DNA of 64,000 nt from assembly GCF_002264395.1 (NCBI RefSeq), contig NZ_NFVA01000002.1, positions 62,001 to 126,000 on the forward strand. The letters are read 5' to 3'. The notes beneath the pieces were generated by a model that saw only the letters and a program-made list of their open reading frames with translations, searched no databases and was not told where the DNA came from. Position numbers and translations under genes: made by a program. The DNA comes from Paenibacillus sp. VTT E-133291. Lineage in GTDB: Bacteria; Bacillota; Bacilli; Paenibacillales; Paenibacillaceae. Within the stretch, counting starts at the first letter, position 1. Every line of letters begins with the position of its first letter. Of the stretch, positions 36,497 to 48,090 are shown one piece after another.

Positions 36497-37069
36497 TTAA
36501 TAATCTAGAAGCCGTCCATGATCATGCCATTGACCGTACATTTTATTTTCTTTAGTGTTTATTATAAATTTATCTAATTTACGCTTAAATAAATCTTGTT
36601 GATGTGTATAGCTTTGTATCGTGTCGATCCGGACTCTTGTATAAAGAGCTGGAAAGGTTAAGAGGTTCTCATATACTTGCTGCTCCTCTTTTAACCTTTG
36701 TTCTATAACCCTATCGACTTTAAAAGAAGCGAGATTCATATCCGGAAGTACCTTTCTTCCTTCGTCACTCATTAGCCCCAGTTTATCGAGGCGGCGGACA
36801 CGTTCTTTATTTAATTCTGTCCAAGAGCTTCGTTTGATTCTGGGAGACAGTCGCTGTGCCAGCTGCGTTTCAGAAACTTTCTTTTTCACTCCATCGATCC
36901 ATCCAAAGCACAAACATTCCTCAACCACATCCAAATACAGCAATGTTTCTGAATTTGGCGTCATACTTACGAGTACCCAACAAAACTTTTCAGTCGTATG
37001 ATTCTGCTGCAGCCAAACCCGTAAATCTTCTCTCGATTTTACTGTGATTAGATTTTCTATCTCCATCAT
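36497..37069 (-). CDS. YdeI/OmpD-associated-family protein
   Basis: The 190-residue protein has family motifs: residues near CWVLVSM, the pattern CLCFGWIDGVKKKV, RLSPRIKRSSWTELNKERVRRLDKLGLM and a C-terminal helical part. YdeI-type proteins occur widely, often near DinB-like proteins, and lack a settled biochemical role; the link to stress resistance is weak. It follows the DinB-type gene by 48 bp on the same strand. Confidence 0.78.
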   Translation of the reverse strand: MMEIENLITVKSREDLRVWLQQNHTTEKFCWVLVSMTPNSETLLYLDVVEECLCFGWIDGVKKKVSETQLAQRLSPRIKRSSWTELNKERVRRLDKLGLMSDEGRKVLPDMNLASFKVDRVIEQRLKEEQQVYENLLTFPALYTRVRIDTIQSYTHQQDLFKRKLDKFIINTKENKMYGQWHDHGRLLDY

Positions 37070-37117
37070 TAAATTCCAATTTCCTTTCTAGCTAGGGAAA
37101 GCATTGCCCATCATAGA

Positions 37118-37633
37118 TTAAATAGCTTTCGCAGGCATCTGATACCAAAAAAAGGAATAGTCATTCATGGTAGAAGCGTGCCCTAACTGACGTAACATAG
37201 TGGATATATTACCTCTATGATAAGTCCCGTGATTGGCGGCATGCAGCACAATTTCTGATAGGCGTGTTTGCCGGATTCCAGCAAATGGGTTATCAAGTAG
37301 AATAGTCTGCTCTAAATCGGGTTGGTTTTGTAACCATTCTTTGTATTGTTCAGATAGCTGGGCAAAAAGATTAGCGTATTCATCAACCGAATCTAGAATG
37401 CTCATATTTAGCGGGATACTTTTTTGAAAAGCCTCAGGCATACCAGTGCCTGTTAAAACCAGATACCACATCGTATCAACCGCATAGATATGGCTAAGGG
37501 CATGAGCGATAGTAGGAAAAGAGCTATTCACTTCTTGATTTAGCACAGAGGGAGAGAGTTCCTTGATTCTTCCCAGGATCGTTTGGTTCGCCCAAATGTG
37601 ATAATTAAACATTTCTACTGGATGATTGGTCAT
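37118..37633 (-). CDS. DinB-family four-helix metal-binding protein
   Basis: A 171-residue protein of the DinB/DUF664 superfamily: NYHIWANQTILGRI at the start, His in HALSHIYAVDTMWY and the metal-binding HAANHGTYHRG. Relatives act as bacillithiol- or mycothiol-dependent transferases, or have no known function. ATG 37633 follows AAAGGAGATC; a longer frame to 37726 overlaps the upstream gene and lacks a site. It sits between the WYL regulator and the YdeI-like gene in one operon. Confidence 0.85.
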   Translation of the reverse strand: MTNHPVEMFNYHIWANQTILGRIKELSPSVLNQEVNSSFPTIAHALSHIYAVDTMWYLVLTGTGMPEAFQKSIPLNMSILDSVDEYANLFAQLSEQYKEWLQNQPDLEQTILLDNPFAGIRQTRLSEIVLHAANHGTYHRGNISTMLRQLGHASTMNDYSFFWYQMPAKAI

Positions 37634-37712
37634 TGTATGATCTCCTTTTGAGTTGTGATAGATTTTTTTGTAGCTGTTGTTAATATAAAAGAAGAAGTAT
37701 GACAGCAGACTG

Positions 37713-38624
37713 TCATACTTCTTCATAAAGATTTAGGGTATTTAGCAGCTGCATTTTTAAGATACCCCGCAGTGCAAGAGGCTCGAGGACTTCAGCGCCG
37801 CTGCCGAAGCTCAGCAGAATTGACCATAGCCAGCGGACTTCCAATGGCTTATACACAGGAATTCGCATCGTCATGCTCTCATCGGTATGAAATTCCTTAT
37901 CCATCTGGTGAAATTGATCCAGCGCTTCTGCCAAAGCCTCAGGTCCTACCCGGATTACGACTTCCTCAACCTGATCGGCCCTATTTGAACAACCGGCCTC
38001 TATGGGAACCTCATGTTGGGAATGAAAGATATTCTGTGTCAGAAGCAAATTCATCATCCGGGATAGCCGGAACTCTCGATAATCCTGTCGTTCCCGGCAA
38101 TAACCATATATGTACCAGTTGCTATATTTAAAATGAAGCTTTACGGGTTCCATATCACGGGTTGTGCGTTCGTTTTTTACATTGATGTAATCAAAACGGA
38201 CGATATTTCGTTCCGTAATAGCTGTACGTAAAAGAGAAAGTGCATCGGGATCCATACGGCGAGTTTCAAAATTCACCGCTAGACTAGAAGTCTGTTGTTC
38301 TGCTCCAATCGTTTGCAGCCGCTCAATGGTTCCTTGCGCCTGCGCGTCTTCAAACACAGAGGAGAGACTGTTCAGCACGGTAATCAAAGAAGTGACATCA
38401 TAAGAACGGAGCAGGCTTTTATCCATTTTATATCCGTCCATGATGCCATATCCGCCTTTAGTTCCCTGATACGATACAACCGGGATGCCTGCGGCACAAA
38501 TGACATCGATATCCCTATAGATAGTTCTCTGAGAAACCTGAAACTCTTCAGCCAGCTTGGAGGCAGATAAAACTTCGTGGTTCAACAGCTTGTAGATCAT
38601 AGAAATCAAACGTTCCAATTTCAT
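37713..38624 (-). CDS. WYL-domain (YafY-type) transcriptional regulator
   Basis: The 303-residue protein starts with a DeoR-like winged helix (LSASKLAEEFQVSQRTIYRDIDVI), a GYGIMDGYKMDKSLL linker and a WYL domain (IVRFDYINVKNE, then NWYIYGYCRERQDYREFRLSRM). WYL domains bind small ligands or nucleic acid. It heads an operon with the DinB and YdeI genes and may respond to the same stress. Confidence 0.9.
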   Translation of the reverse strand: MKLERLISMIYKLLNHEVLSASKLAEEFQVSQRTIYRDIDVICAAGIPVVSYQGTKGGYGIMDGYKMDKSLLRSYDVTSLITVLNSLSSVFEDAQAQGTIERLQTIGAEQQTSSLAVNFETRRMDPDALSLLRTAITERNIVRFDYINVKNERTTRDMEPVKLHFKYSNWYIYGYCRERQDYREFRLSRMMNLLLTQNIFHSQHEVPIEAGCSNRADQVEEVVIRVGPEALAEALDQFHQMDKEFHTDESMTMRIPVYKPLEVRWLWSILLSFGSGAEVLEPLALRGILKMQLLNTLNLYEEV

Positions 38625-38756
38625 TTGTGTATCCCACCCATTAGTCCATTTCGTGTTACTGCATGATTATAGCATAGATTTTTCAAGCTAATTTTGGGGA
38701 GGATTGTGGTGGTGATGCACAGGAGAATACTAATTGTACCTCACAGAGAAAAAAGA

Positions 38757-38786
38757 TTGACAAAATATGGTTAGTTGGTTTATCTT
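38757..38786 (+). promoter_or_regulatory. Promoter of the TetR-ABC exporter operon
   Basis: A consensus -35 TTGACA (38757-38762) and a TATCTT -10 (38781-38786) are 18 bp apart. The spacer contains GGTTAGTTGGTTTA, a short direct repeat that could be part of the TetR operator. It lies about 50 bp before the TetR start. Confidence 0.6.
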
Positions 38787-38837
38787 GTGAATATAAAATA
38801 AAAATATTCATAAAACCATAAAAGCGAGTTGAGATGT

Positions 38838-39464
38838 ATGCCTAAGAAATTCACAGAACAAGAAAGAGAATGGATTAAACATAAATTGTTGACAGAAGGT
38901 CGCCGCTGTTTTGAAGTACATGGCATTAAAAAAACTAGTGTTGAAGAATTAACAAAAGCCGCCGGGATTGCGCAAGGTTCGTTTTACATGTTCTTTGGAT
39001 CGAAAGAGGAATTGTTCTATCACATATTGCTTGAAGAGGAACAACGAATTCGTAGTACAATGTTCAATTCATTTAGCGTAGGCGTGCCTGTAAACAAGGA
39101 AGAAATCCAATTATTTTTACTGAAATCTTTCCGGATGATGGAAGAGAGTCCGATCGTCCGCCAGATGTTCGTAAGAAGCGAAATGGAGCAGCTATTAAGA
39201 AAGTTGCCTAATGAGTTGTTGGAACAAAATTTTACAGAGGATAAAGACTTTTTTATTCCTTTCATTCAATCATGGCAAGCCGAAGGTATCATGGTTGGGA
39301 TTGACCCGGAATTAATCGTAAGCATGATTCGCTCTGTAGTCCTCCTGTCTTTGCATAAGGATGAGATCGGTGATGAACGTTATCAGGCAACAATAGAGCT
39401 TTTGATTGGGGTTCTGGCTGAAGGGATGACTTCTTTGAAAGATAATAAGACTGGGGGAGAATGA
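38838..39464 (+). CDS. TetR-family regulator of an ABC exporter
   Basis: A 208-residue protein with a TetR HTH (TSVEELTKAAGIAQGSFYMFFGSKEELFYHILLEEEQ) and a helical ligand domain. ATG 38838 is preferred; TTG 38829 lies within the weak ribosome site. The ABC ATPase starts one base after its stop, so the four genes to 41752 form one operon, and the regulator probably represses it until a toxic compound or peptide appears. Confidence 0.88.
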   Translation: MPKKFTEQEREWIKHKLLTEGRRCFEVHGIKKTSVEELTKAAGIAQGSFYMFFGSKEELFYHILLEEEQRIRSTMFNSFSVGVPVNKEEIQLFLLKSFRMMEESPIVRQMFVRSEMEQLLRKLPNELLEQNFTEDKDFFIPFIQSWQAEGIMVGIDPELIVSMIRSVVLLSLHKDEIGDERYQATIELLIGVLAEGMTSLKDNKTGGE

Positions 39465-39465
39465 T

Positions 39466-40320
39466 ATGATCGAAGTAAAGGAGCTTCATTTTACCTATCC
39501 AAAAATAAAAGAGCCAACCCTTAGTGGACTTAACTTTTCCATACCTCAAGGTGAAGTGTTTGGTTTTCTCGGTCCTTCGGGAGCGGGTAAAAGCACAACA
39601 CAAAAAATACTAATTGGAGTCTTAAAAAATTATCTCGGCAGCGTTAACGTAATGGGCAAGGAAATAAGAAATACCGGACCGGAGTATTTTGAGGGGATAG
39701 GGGTAGCTTTTGAGTTTCCAAATTTCTATTCAAAGTTTACTGCGCTGGAAAATTTGCAGCTATTTAGGACTCTGTATTCAGGGAGAACGGTGGAACCGAG
39801 GTTTCTCCTGGAGCAAGTAAATCTCACTGAAGCTGCAAATTTGAAGGTCTCCCAGTTATCGAAGGGGATGAAAATGAGGCTGAATTTCTGCAGAGCACTC
39901 TTAAATAACCCACAAATTCTATTTCTGGATGAACCCACTTCCGGGCTCGACCCTGTTAATGCGAAACGAATGAAGGATTTAATCCTGGAAAAAAAGGCGA
40001 ATGGGACAACTGTAATTATTACAACACATAATATGCAAGCCGCGGAGGAGCTCTGCGACAGGGTCGCTTTTATCGTAGACGGTCAAATTAAGTTGATTGA
40101 TTCTCCTCGGGAGCTTAAGCTTCATAATGGAAAAAAACGAGTGCGGCTGGAATATCGCCATCATAATGAAGTTAGAAATGAGGAATTCTCACTTGATGAT
40201 ATAGGGGAGAATGAATATTTCTTAAAGCTTGTTCGTGAGCATCCAATAGAAACCATTCATTCGCTGGAGGCGTCTTTGGAACAAATATTTATTGACGTAA
40301 CTGGGAGGCAGTTAACATGA
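39466..40320 (+). CDS. ABC transporter ATP-binding protein (exporter type)
   Basis: The 284-residue ATPase shows Walker A (GPSGAGKST), signature LSKGMKMRL, Walker B with D-loop (ILFLDEPTSGLD) and the His switch (ITTHN). A C-terminal extension of about 70 residues is typical of CcmA/drug-resistance ATPases. It is coupled to two ABC-2 permeases (ATGA overlap at 40317), so the complex likely exports an antibiotic or lipid-like compound. Confidence 0.92.
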   Translation: MIEVKELHFTYPKIKEPTLSGLNFSIPQGEVFGFLGPSGAGKSTTQKILIGVLKNYLGSVNVMGKEIRNTGPEYFEGIGVAFEFPNFYSKFTALENLQLFRTLYSGRTVEPRFLLEQVNLTEAANLKVSQLSKGMKMRLNFCRALLNNPQILFLDEPTSGLDPVNAKRMKDLILEKKANGTTVIITTHNMQAAEELCDRVAFIVDGQIKLIDSPRELKLHNGKKRVRLEYRHHNEVRNEEFSLDDIGENEYFLKLVREHPIETIHSLEASLEQIFIDVTGRQLT

Positions 40321-41030
40321 GATTCAGATCTGCGTTTGCCTTTGACATCCGGTTTCAATGGCGGCATGGGTTTTATTGGGTCTACGTCATTATCTGTGCG
40401 TTTTATTTGGTATTGCTGCATCTTATTCCTGATCATTATCGAGAACAAACGATGTTGTTATTGACCTTTAGCGATCCGAGTGCTTTGGGACTTATTCTCG
40501 CAGGGGGGATTGTGCTGCTGGAAAGAGACCAGGGGATCCATGATGCTTTATTTGTTACTCCGATTCGTGTTAGGGAATATTTACTTTCAAAAGCTGGCTC
40601 ATTATCTGTACTCTCCCTGTTTGCCGCTTGGGTTATTCATGTAGCAGCTAGCGGGATTCCGCATTCCCCGTTTGGCTTTTCTACTGGAATCATTTTAACT
40701 TCAAGCTTCATGACGCTATTGTCGATTGGTGTTGTGGCTCGTTGCCAGACAATTAATGGCTTCATTCTACTCTCACAAGTATTCGCATTGCCTTTTATCC
40801 TTCCATTGCTTGGTTATTTTAAGGTGTGGAACTCCAAACTTTTCTTATGGCTTCCTACGGAAGGAACGCTTCGCTTGTTGAATTCGGGAACCTCGGCTAT
40901 GTCACTTGGCAGTTACATGTACTCCATATCGATATTACTCCTATGGAATGTAGTGATATACGTATGGGCAAAAATGTCCTTCGAAAATCATGTAATGATG
41001 CGCATAGGTAAGGGAGGAGCAGGAAAATGA
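40317..41030 (+). CDS. ABC-2 type exporter permease subunit 1
   Basis: The 237-residue protein has about six membrane helices, an early FDIRFQWRHGFYWVYVIICAFY and LERDQGIHDALFVTPIRVREYLLSKAG, a pattern common in fluoroquinolone-export-like ABC-2 permeases. It overlaps the genes on both sides by four bases, so the subunits are probably made in a fixed ratio. Confidence 0.85.
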   Translation: MRFRSAFAFDIRFQWRHGFYWVYVIICAFYLVLLHLIPDHYREQTMLLLTFSDPSALGLILAGGIVLLERDQGIHDALFVTPIRVREYLLSKAGSLSVLSLFAAWVIHVAASGIPHSPFGFSTGIILTSSFMTLLSIGVVARCQTINGFILLSQVFALPFILPLLGYFKVWNSKLFLWLPTEGTLRLLNSGTSAMSLGSYMYSISILLLWNVVIYVWAKMSFENHVMMRIGKGGAGK

Positions 41031-41752
41031 AAAAGTATCGTATGCTTTTTATAAGCGATATCCGGCATACTGGTTTGGACCCAGTGCTTATGGTCGGCAT
41101 CTTTGCTCCATTAGCCCTTCTAGTCGTCTCAAGGTTTGGATTTCCAATGATAGCCGATTGGCTTACGAATGGTTATGCTTTTGATTTATATCAATATAGC
41201 AGCTTTGCTGCGATTTTCTTAGTCATGACCTTTCCCATGCTAACCGGTATGATGACAGGTCTTTTAATGCTTGATGAAAGAGATGAGAATGTCATCTCTT
41301 ATTACGCGGTTACACCATTAATGCGCAGAGGGTACATGGTGTATCGTCTAGTTCTTCCATCTCTACTCTGTGCATTTCTTTCATCGCTATTTTTTATAGT
41401 CTCCGGCTTATCTAGCTTCCAATTAGAGCATGTATATATCCTTTTACTATTAGCATTTGAAGCCCCTTGTTTTGCATTATTCCTAGCTTCTTTCGCTGCA
41501 AATAAGGTAGAGGGATTAGCTTTAGCAAAGGTCGGTGGTCTGTTTATAGCAGGACCAATCCTAGCATACTTTGTTCCATCACCCTGGCAATTTATCGGTG
41601 CGTGGATTCCTACGTATTGGCCTGCTAAGTTATTTTTTGTTGTAGAAATGGCTAGTGGTTTTAGTGTACTTGCATACTTTATGGTGGGACTTCTATTCCA
41701 CTTGAGCCTTTTGGGCATCATGATCAGGATTTTTATTAAAAGAGCCGATTGA
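41027..41752 (+). CDS. ABC-2 type exporter permease subunit 2
   Basis: A 241-residue, roughly six-helix protein. MLDERDENVISYYAVTPLMRRGYMVYRL mirrors the LERDQGIHDALFVTPI segment of subunit 1, so the two permeases are paralogues that likely pair. Its stop codon lies directly against the stop of the opposing AraC-type gene, with no room for a separate terminator. Confidence 0.85.
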   Translation: MKKYRMLFISDIRHTGLDPVLMVGIFAPLALLVVSRFGFPMIADWLTNGYAFDLYQYSSFAAIFLVMTFPMLTGMMTGLLMLDERDENVISYYAVTPLMRRGYMVYRLVLPSLLCAFLSSLFFIVSGLSSFQLEHVYILLLLAFEAPCFALFLASFAANKVEGLALAKVGGLFIAGPILAYFVPSPWQFIGAWIPTYWPAKLFFVVEMASGFSVLAYFMVGLLFHLSLLGIMIRIFIKRAD

Positions 41753-43408
41753 TTAACCTCCTCCAAGCAGCTTAGGCAACAGCATAAGTAGCTTCTCTCG
41801 GGTTAGCGCATCTCCATAGTTCCATTTGCTTCCGTCAAGTAGATAAGCTTGCCCCTTACGTACTGCAGATAGATTTTTCCAAAGTGAGCTGTCTAGTAGT
41901 TTCTCCATAGCCACTCGAGAGTCTTGACGTTCTGGAATAAGCATAAAAATATAATCTCCGGCGTAAGAAGGCAGCCTTGCTGGATCAACCTCTGCAAACC
42001 CTAACTCTTCATCGAGAATCGCTTGGATCTCATCTGTGGGTTGTAAACCGTTAGGGGCATAGAGAGCAGTAGACAAACCTGACATTCCCATTGCATATAG
42101 ATGATTTCCATGGTCATAAATCAATGCAGAAGCTGTTTCTCCAGGTCGAAGAGTATTCATATAAAGCTGCTGCCACATGGCAGCATTTTTTGCTGCGAAC
42201 GAATCCAGCCATGCTTCAGCTTCGTGCTGCTTACCCAACCAGCTTCCAAGTGTCCGCATACGGTGTTCAAGTGGAGCAAATGAATCAAAGGTAAGTGTCG
42301 GGGCGATGTCGACGACTGCTCGATAAGCCTTATCATCTGAATTAGCTATAATAATTAGGTCAGGATTTAATGAAGAGGCAAGCTTCGGATCCAGAGGAAA
42401 GCCAACGTTAGAGAGCTTCTTAAGTCGATGTTTATAGACTCTGTTCCATGCAAAGACTTCATCTCCTCCAATAGGTTTTATACCTAATGCGAGAAGGTCA
42501 CCAAGCGTCTCACCATGGTAGACAATGCGCCTTGGACGCTCCGGAATATCCACCTCATGGCCAGTCCAGTCTTTCACAGTAAGCTTCCGACCTTGCTGAT
42601 GCGCATATTGTCCGGGTGTAATTCCAGTCTTTTGACGAAACCGGCGACTAAAATAATATTCATCGGAGAAGCCAACCAGTCGAGCAATCTCACGCAGCGG
42701 TTCAGCGGATTCCAGAAGGAAACGCTTCGAATGGTTAATACGCAGTTCGGTCAGGTAATCGAGCGGTCTTTTGCCGGTAAGCTTTTGAAAGATCGGAGTA
42801 TATTGCCACAGCGTAATACCCGCGAGCTCAGCCAGTTGCTTCACGGTGATACTCTCCGTATAGTGTTCTTGCATATATTGGATGGTCTTTTCCACGGAAT
42901 CCGCGGGACTTGGCACCTGCTCGGAAGGATAATTATGCTCAAAAAGTAAGAGCAGCAATTCTTGGAATTTCAATTGCCGCTTAAAAAACTGCACATCATC
43001 TGCATTTTTTTTGCTCATAAGCAGATCTTCCGCAAGGCGGATTACCCTAGTGAACGGGTGGACAATTAGCTCCTGCCTACCCGGAAGGAGTTCCTCTGAA
43101 TAATATTCGGGATACTCGGAGTTATTAATTGCTGTAAAAGTGATGAGATAATAATAAAGAGTCGTCTCTGGATTGTCCGTGCTATAGGATGTTCCAGGAG
43201 ATAGGAGATAACACGTATCTGTAGTCAGTGTTATGGTTTGACCGCTAAGGATCAGCTGTCCACTTCCGCCAGTGAAGATTAGAAGTCTATAAAAGTGAGT
43301 GGTAAGAGTCTTAGAGCAAGAGCCTGCCGGTTGAATATGTAGTTCCGCATCAGTCAGCTGAAACAGCAACGAGCGGAGCGGTGCAGCGACGGGTAATGTT
43401 TGCAGCAA
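41753..43408 (-). CDS. AraC-type regulator fused to a siderophore-binding domain (Btr-like)
   Basis: About 551 residues: an N-terminal cupin-like sensor, an AraC double HTH (ITVKQLAELAGITLWQYTPIF and LREIARLVGFSDEYYFSRRF) and a C-terminal periplasmic-binding-protein domain (from LTVKDWTGHEVDIPERPRRIVYHGETLGDLLALG). This is the layout of Bacillus Btr/YbbB, which binds bacillibactin in the cytoplasm and switches on its uptake genes. Start: the frame is open to 43495, but upstream codons cross a Fur box; TTG 43408 lies seven bases after AACGGAGG and is preferred. The binding domain resembles the lipoprotein encoded just upstream. Confidence 0.85.
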   Translation of the reverse strand: MLQTLPVAAPLRSLLFQLTDAELHIQPAGSCSKTLTTHFYRLLIFTGGSGQLILSGQTITLTTDTCYLLSPGTSYSTDNPETTLYYYLITFTAINNSEYPEYYSEELLPGRQELIVHPFTRVIRLAEDLLMSKKNADDVQFFKRQLKFQELLLLLFEHNYPSEQVPSPADSVEKTIQYMQEHYTESITVKQLAELAGITLWQYTPIFQKLTGKRPLDYLTELRINHSKRFLLESAEPLREIARLVGFSDEYYFSRRFRQKTGITPGQYAHQQGRKLTVKDWTGHEVDIPERPRRIVYHGETLGDLLALGIKPIGGDEVFAWNRVYKHRLKKLSNVGFPLDPKLASSLNPDLIIIANSDDKAYRAVVDIAPTLTFDSFAPLEHRMRTLGSWLGKQHEAEAWLDSFAAKNAAMWQQLYMNTLRPGETASALIYDHGNHLYAMGMSGLSTALYAPNGLQPTDEIQAILDEELGFAEVDPARLPSYAGDYIFMLIPERQDSRVAMEKLLDSSLWKNLSAVRKGQAYLLDGSKWNYGDALTREKLLMLLPKLLGGG

Positions 43409-43430
43409 GAGGAAGCCTCCGTTCATTTGG

Positions 43431-43445
43431 TGAGAATCATTATCA
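43431..43445 (-). promoter_or_regulatory. Fur box upstream of the Btr-like gene
   Basis: On the minus strand TGATAATGATTCTCA matches the 7-1-7 Fur consensus TGATAATNATTATCA at all but one position. It lies just downstream of the -10 box at 43454-43459, where iron-loaded Fur would block transcription. Confidence 0.8.
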
Positions 43446-43453
43446 ATTAATTC

Positions 43454-43482
43454 ATTGTATATAAAATAAAGAAGCATATCAA
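43454..43482 (-). promoter_or_regulatory. Promoter of the Btr-like gene
   Basis: On the minus strand TTGATA (43482-43477) and TACAAT (43459-43454) are 17 bp apart. The -35 hexamer lies within an arm of the terminator hairpin of the preceding gene. Confidence 0.7.
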
Positions 43483-43500
43483 CAGCTGTTGACATGCTTC
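43471..43500 (-). terminator. Terminator of the siderophore-binding lipoprotein gene
   Basis: GAAGCAT, a TCAACAG segment and the matching CTGTTGA, ATGCTTC form a near-perfect 15-bp stem with one mismatch and essentially no loop. On the minus strand it is followed by TTTATTTTATA. Confidence 0.75.
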
Positions 43501-43548
43501 TTGCAGTTTTCTATCAGCTAAGTGCCAAATGCTTCATGAAGGTGAAAA

Positions 43549-44574
43549 TTATTTCATATTCAAAAGCTGTGGGAGTTCACCGAGCAGCCATTCTCTTGTT
43601 GTTGCATCACTTGAAGTCTTCATAATATCTTGTGTATAGACATATCCGTTCTTGACGGCAGGGAGACCTTTCCAAATCGGGCTCTTTAATAGAGTAGAAG
43701 TGGATTGCTTGGCTTCATCGGCCACAGGAGTTAGGATGAAAATCCGATCTCCGGCATATTCTTTTAGCACTTCCATGGATACTTCCTGGAATCCCATACC
43801 TTCATCGAGAACCTTCTGAATCGCTGGGGTTGGCTTGAAGCCATTCTCTCCATATAGGACTTGCGAAAGTCCGGTCGTCGCCATAACAAATAGTCTGTCA
43901 CCAGGATAATAAGTAAAGACTGAAGCTGTTTCTCCTTCTTTTATGCCTGCTGCCTTTAATTGTTCCCACAAGGCATCTTCACTCGTTTTATACTTAGCGA
44001 GCCATGCCTCTGCTTCGGTCGTTCTCCCAAGAATTCCGCCAATATCCAGCATTCGTTCTTTTAGCGGGGCAAAGGTATCAAAGATTATTGTTGGTGCAAT
44101 TTTGGACAGCTGCTCGAAATCAGCTTCATCTGTTCCTGCATAGATAATCAAATCAGGCTGAAGTTCCAGGGTCTTTTCCAGATTGATAGGGAACCCTACA
44201 TCTTCGACACCTTGAAGCTGATCTTCAAAAACCTGTCCCTCACCCATAGATAGTGGATAGCCTACCGCTTGCACACCAAGTGCGAGCAAATCGCCATAAG
44301 TTTCTCCTGAATAAATTACGCGCTTAGGGTTAACAGGAATTTCTACAGTATGGCCTATGTAGTCCGTGTAGGTGCGAGTAGTCGCCGCAGCTGCATTAGT
44401 GCCATTATCGGATGTTTCTGGAGAAGGTGCAGGGGTAGCAGAAGTATTATTTCCGGCTGCGTTAGACGCAGTGTTCTTGGCTGGTTGTTCCTCTGAGTTT
44501 CCGCACGCGAGTAGTAATGTGGTCATCAGAAAGAGTACACATAACACGGCGAAGGGTTGTCTTACCTTGTTCAT
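43549..44574 (-). CDS. Iron-siderophore ABC transporter substrate-binding lipoprotein
   Basis: The 341-residue protein has a signal peptide ending in the lipobox LLLAC, an Ala/Thr/Pro-rich linker and a FhuD/YfmC-like binding domain (TDYIGHTVEIPVNPKRVIYSGETYGDLLALG). It should bind a ferric siderophore outside the membrane. No permease or ATPase gene lies nearby, so it depends on a transporter encoded elsewhere. A Fur box at 44615-44629 precedes it, and a Btr-like regulator follows. Confidence 0.9.
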   Translation of the reverse strand: MNKVRQPFAVLCVLFLMTTLLLACGNSEEQPAKNTASNAAGNNTSATPAPSPETSDNGTNAAAATTRTYTDYIGHTVEIPVNPKRVIYSGETYGDLLALGVQAVGYPLSMGEGQVFEDQLQGVEDVGFPINLEKTLELQPDLIIYAGTDEADFEQLSKIAPTIIFDTFAPLKERMLDIGGILGRTTEAEAWLAKYKTSEDALWEQLKAAGIKEGETASVFTYYPGDRLFVMATTGLSQVLYGENGFKPTPAIQKVLDEGMGFQEVSMEVLKEYAGDRIFILTPVADEAKQSTSTLLKSPIWKGLPAVKNGYVYTQDIMKTSSDATTREWLLGELPQLLNMK

Positions 44575-44614
44575 ATAATATTGCCTCCCTAAAATATGTA
44601 ACGATCACCAATAA

Positions 44615-44629
44615 TGATAATCATTCTCG
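44615..44629. promoter_or_regulatory. Fur box upstream of the siderophore-binding lipoprotein gene
   Basis: TGATAATCATTCTCG fits the Fur 7-1-7 consensus with two mismatches and lies 40 bp before the start codon. Confidence 0.75.
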
Positions 44630-44804
44630 ACGAAAACTATCATAATTTAAAGTCTCCTTTTACTCAATGGACAAAACACATTATGGCGATTTGATTTGTA
44701 CAATCTATTGTTAATGGAGTTGGTAGCCAGAGAAAAGATTGATAAGGCTAAGGAGGTATTGAGGAGCACGCAAAACTCTGTTGTGGGATTGAAATAAATA
44801 GAAC

Positions 44805-44851
44805 AAGGCCGTCTTGTTTGGTAGAAACCAACCAGAGACGGCCTTTTTTAA
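44805..44851. terminator. Terminator at the 3' end of lacZ-like gene
   Basis: AAGGCCGTCT (44805-44814) pairs with AGACGGCCTT (44836-44845); the inner bases TTTGGT and ACCAA also pair. The clearer T run is on the plus strand; on the minus strand, the direction of the galactosidase gene, the tail is TTGTTCTATTT. Confidence 0.65.
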
Positions 44852-44860
44852 TAGATGAGA

Positions 44861-48001
<3,141 letters not shown>

Positions 48002-48090
48002 TTATTATATTCATATTATAGATTGGAGTAATGGTAAGAGATATAAAAGATTTTTCATCAAATATAACAAAATATGAAACGAGTGATCAG

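Noticed and set aside
41302..41766. 154-codon minus-strand frame
   Set aside because: It is antisense to the second ABC-2 permease, and its content mirrors hydrophobic codons.
43409..43495. N-terminal extension of the Btr-like regulator
   Set aside because: The stretch contains the Fur box and -10/-35 boxes; TTG 43408 has a far better ribosome site.
44714..44797. 28-codon frame between the siderophore lipoprotein and lacZ-type genes
   Set aside because: There is no ribosome binding site, no recognised similarity and it sits near a terminator; too short to support as a gene.
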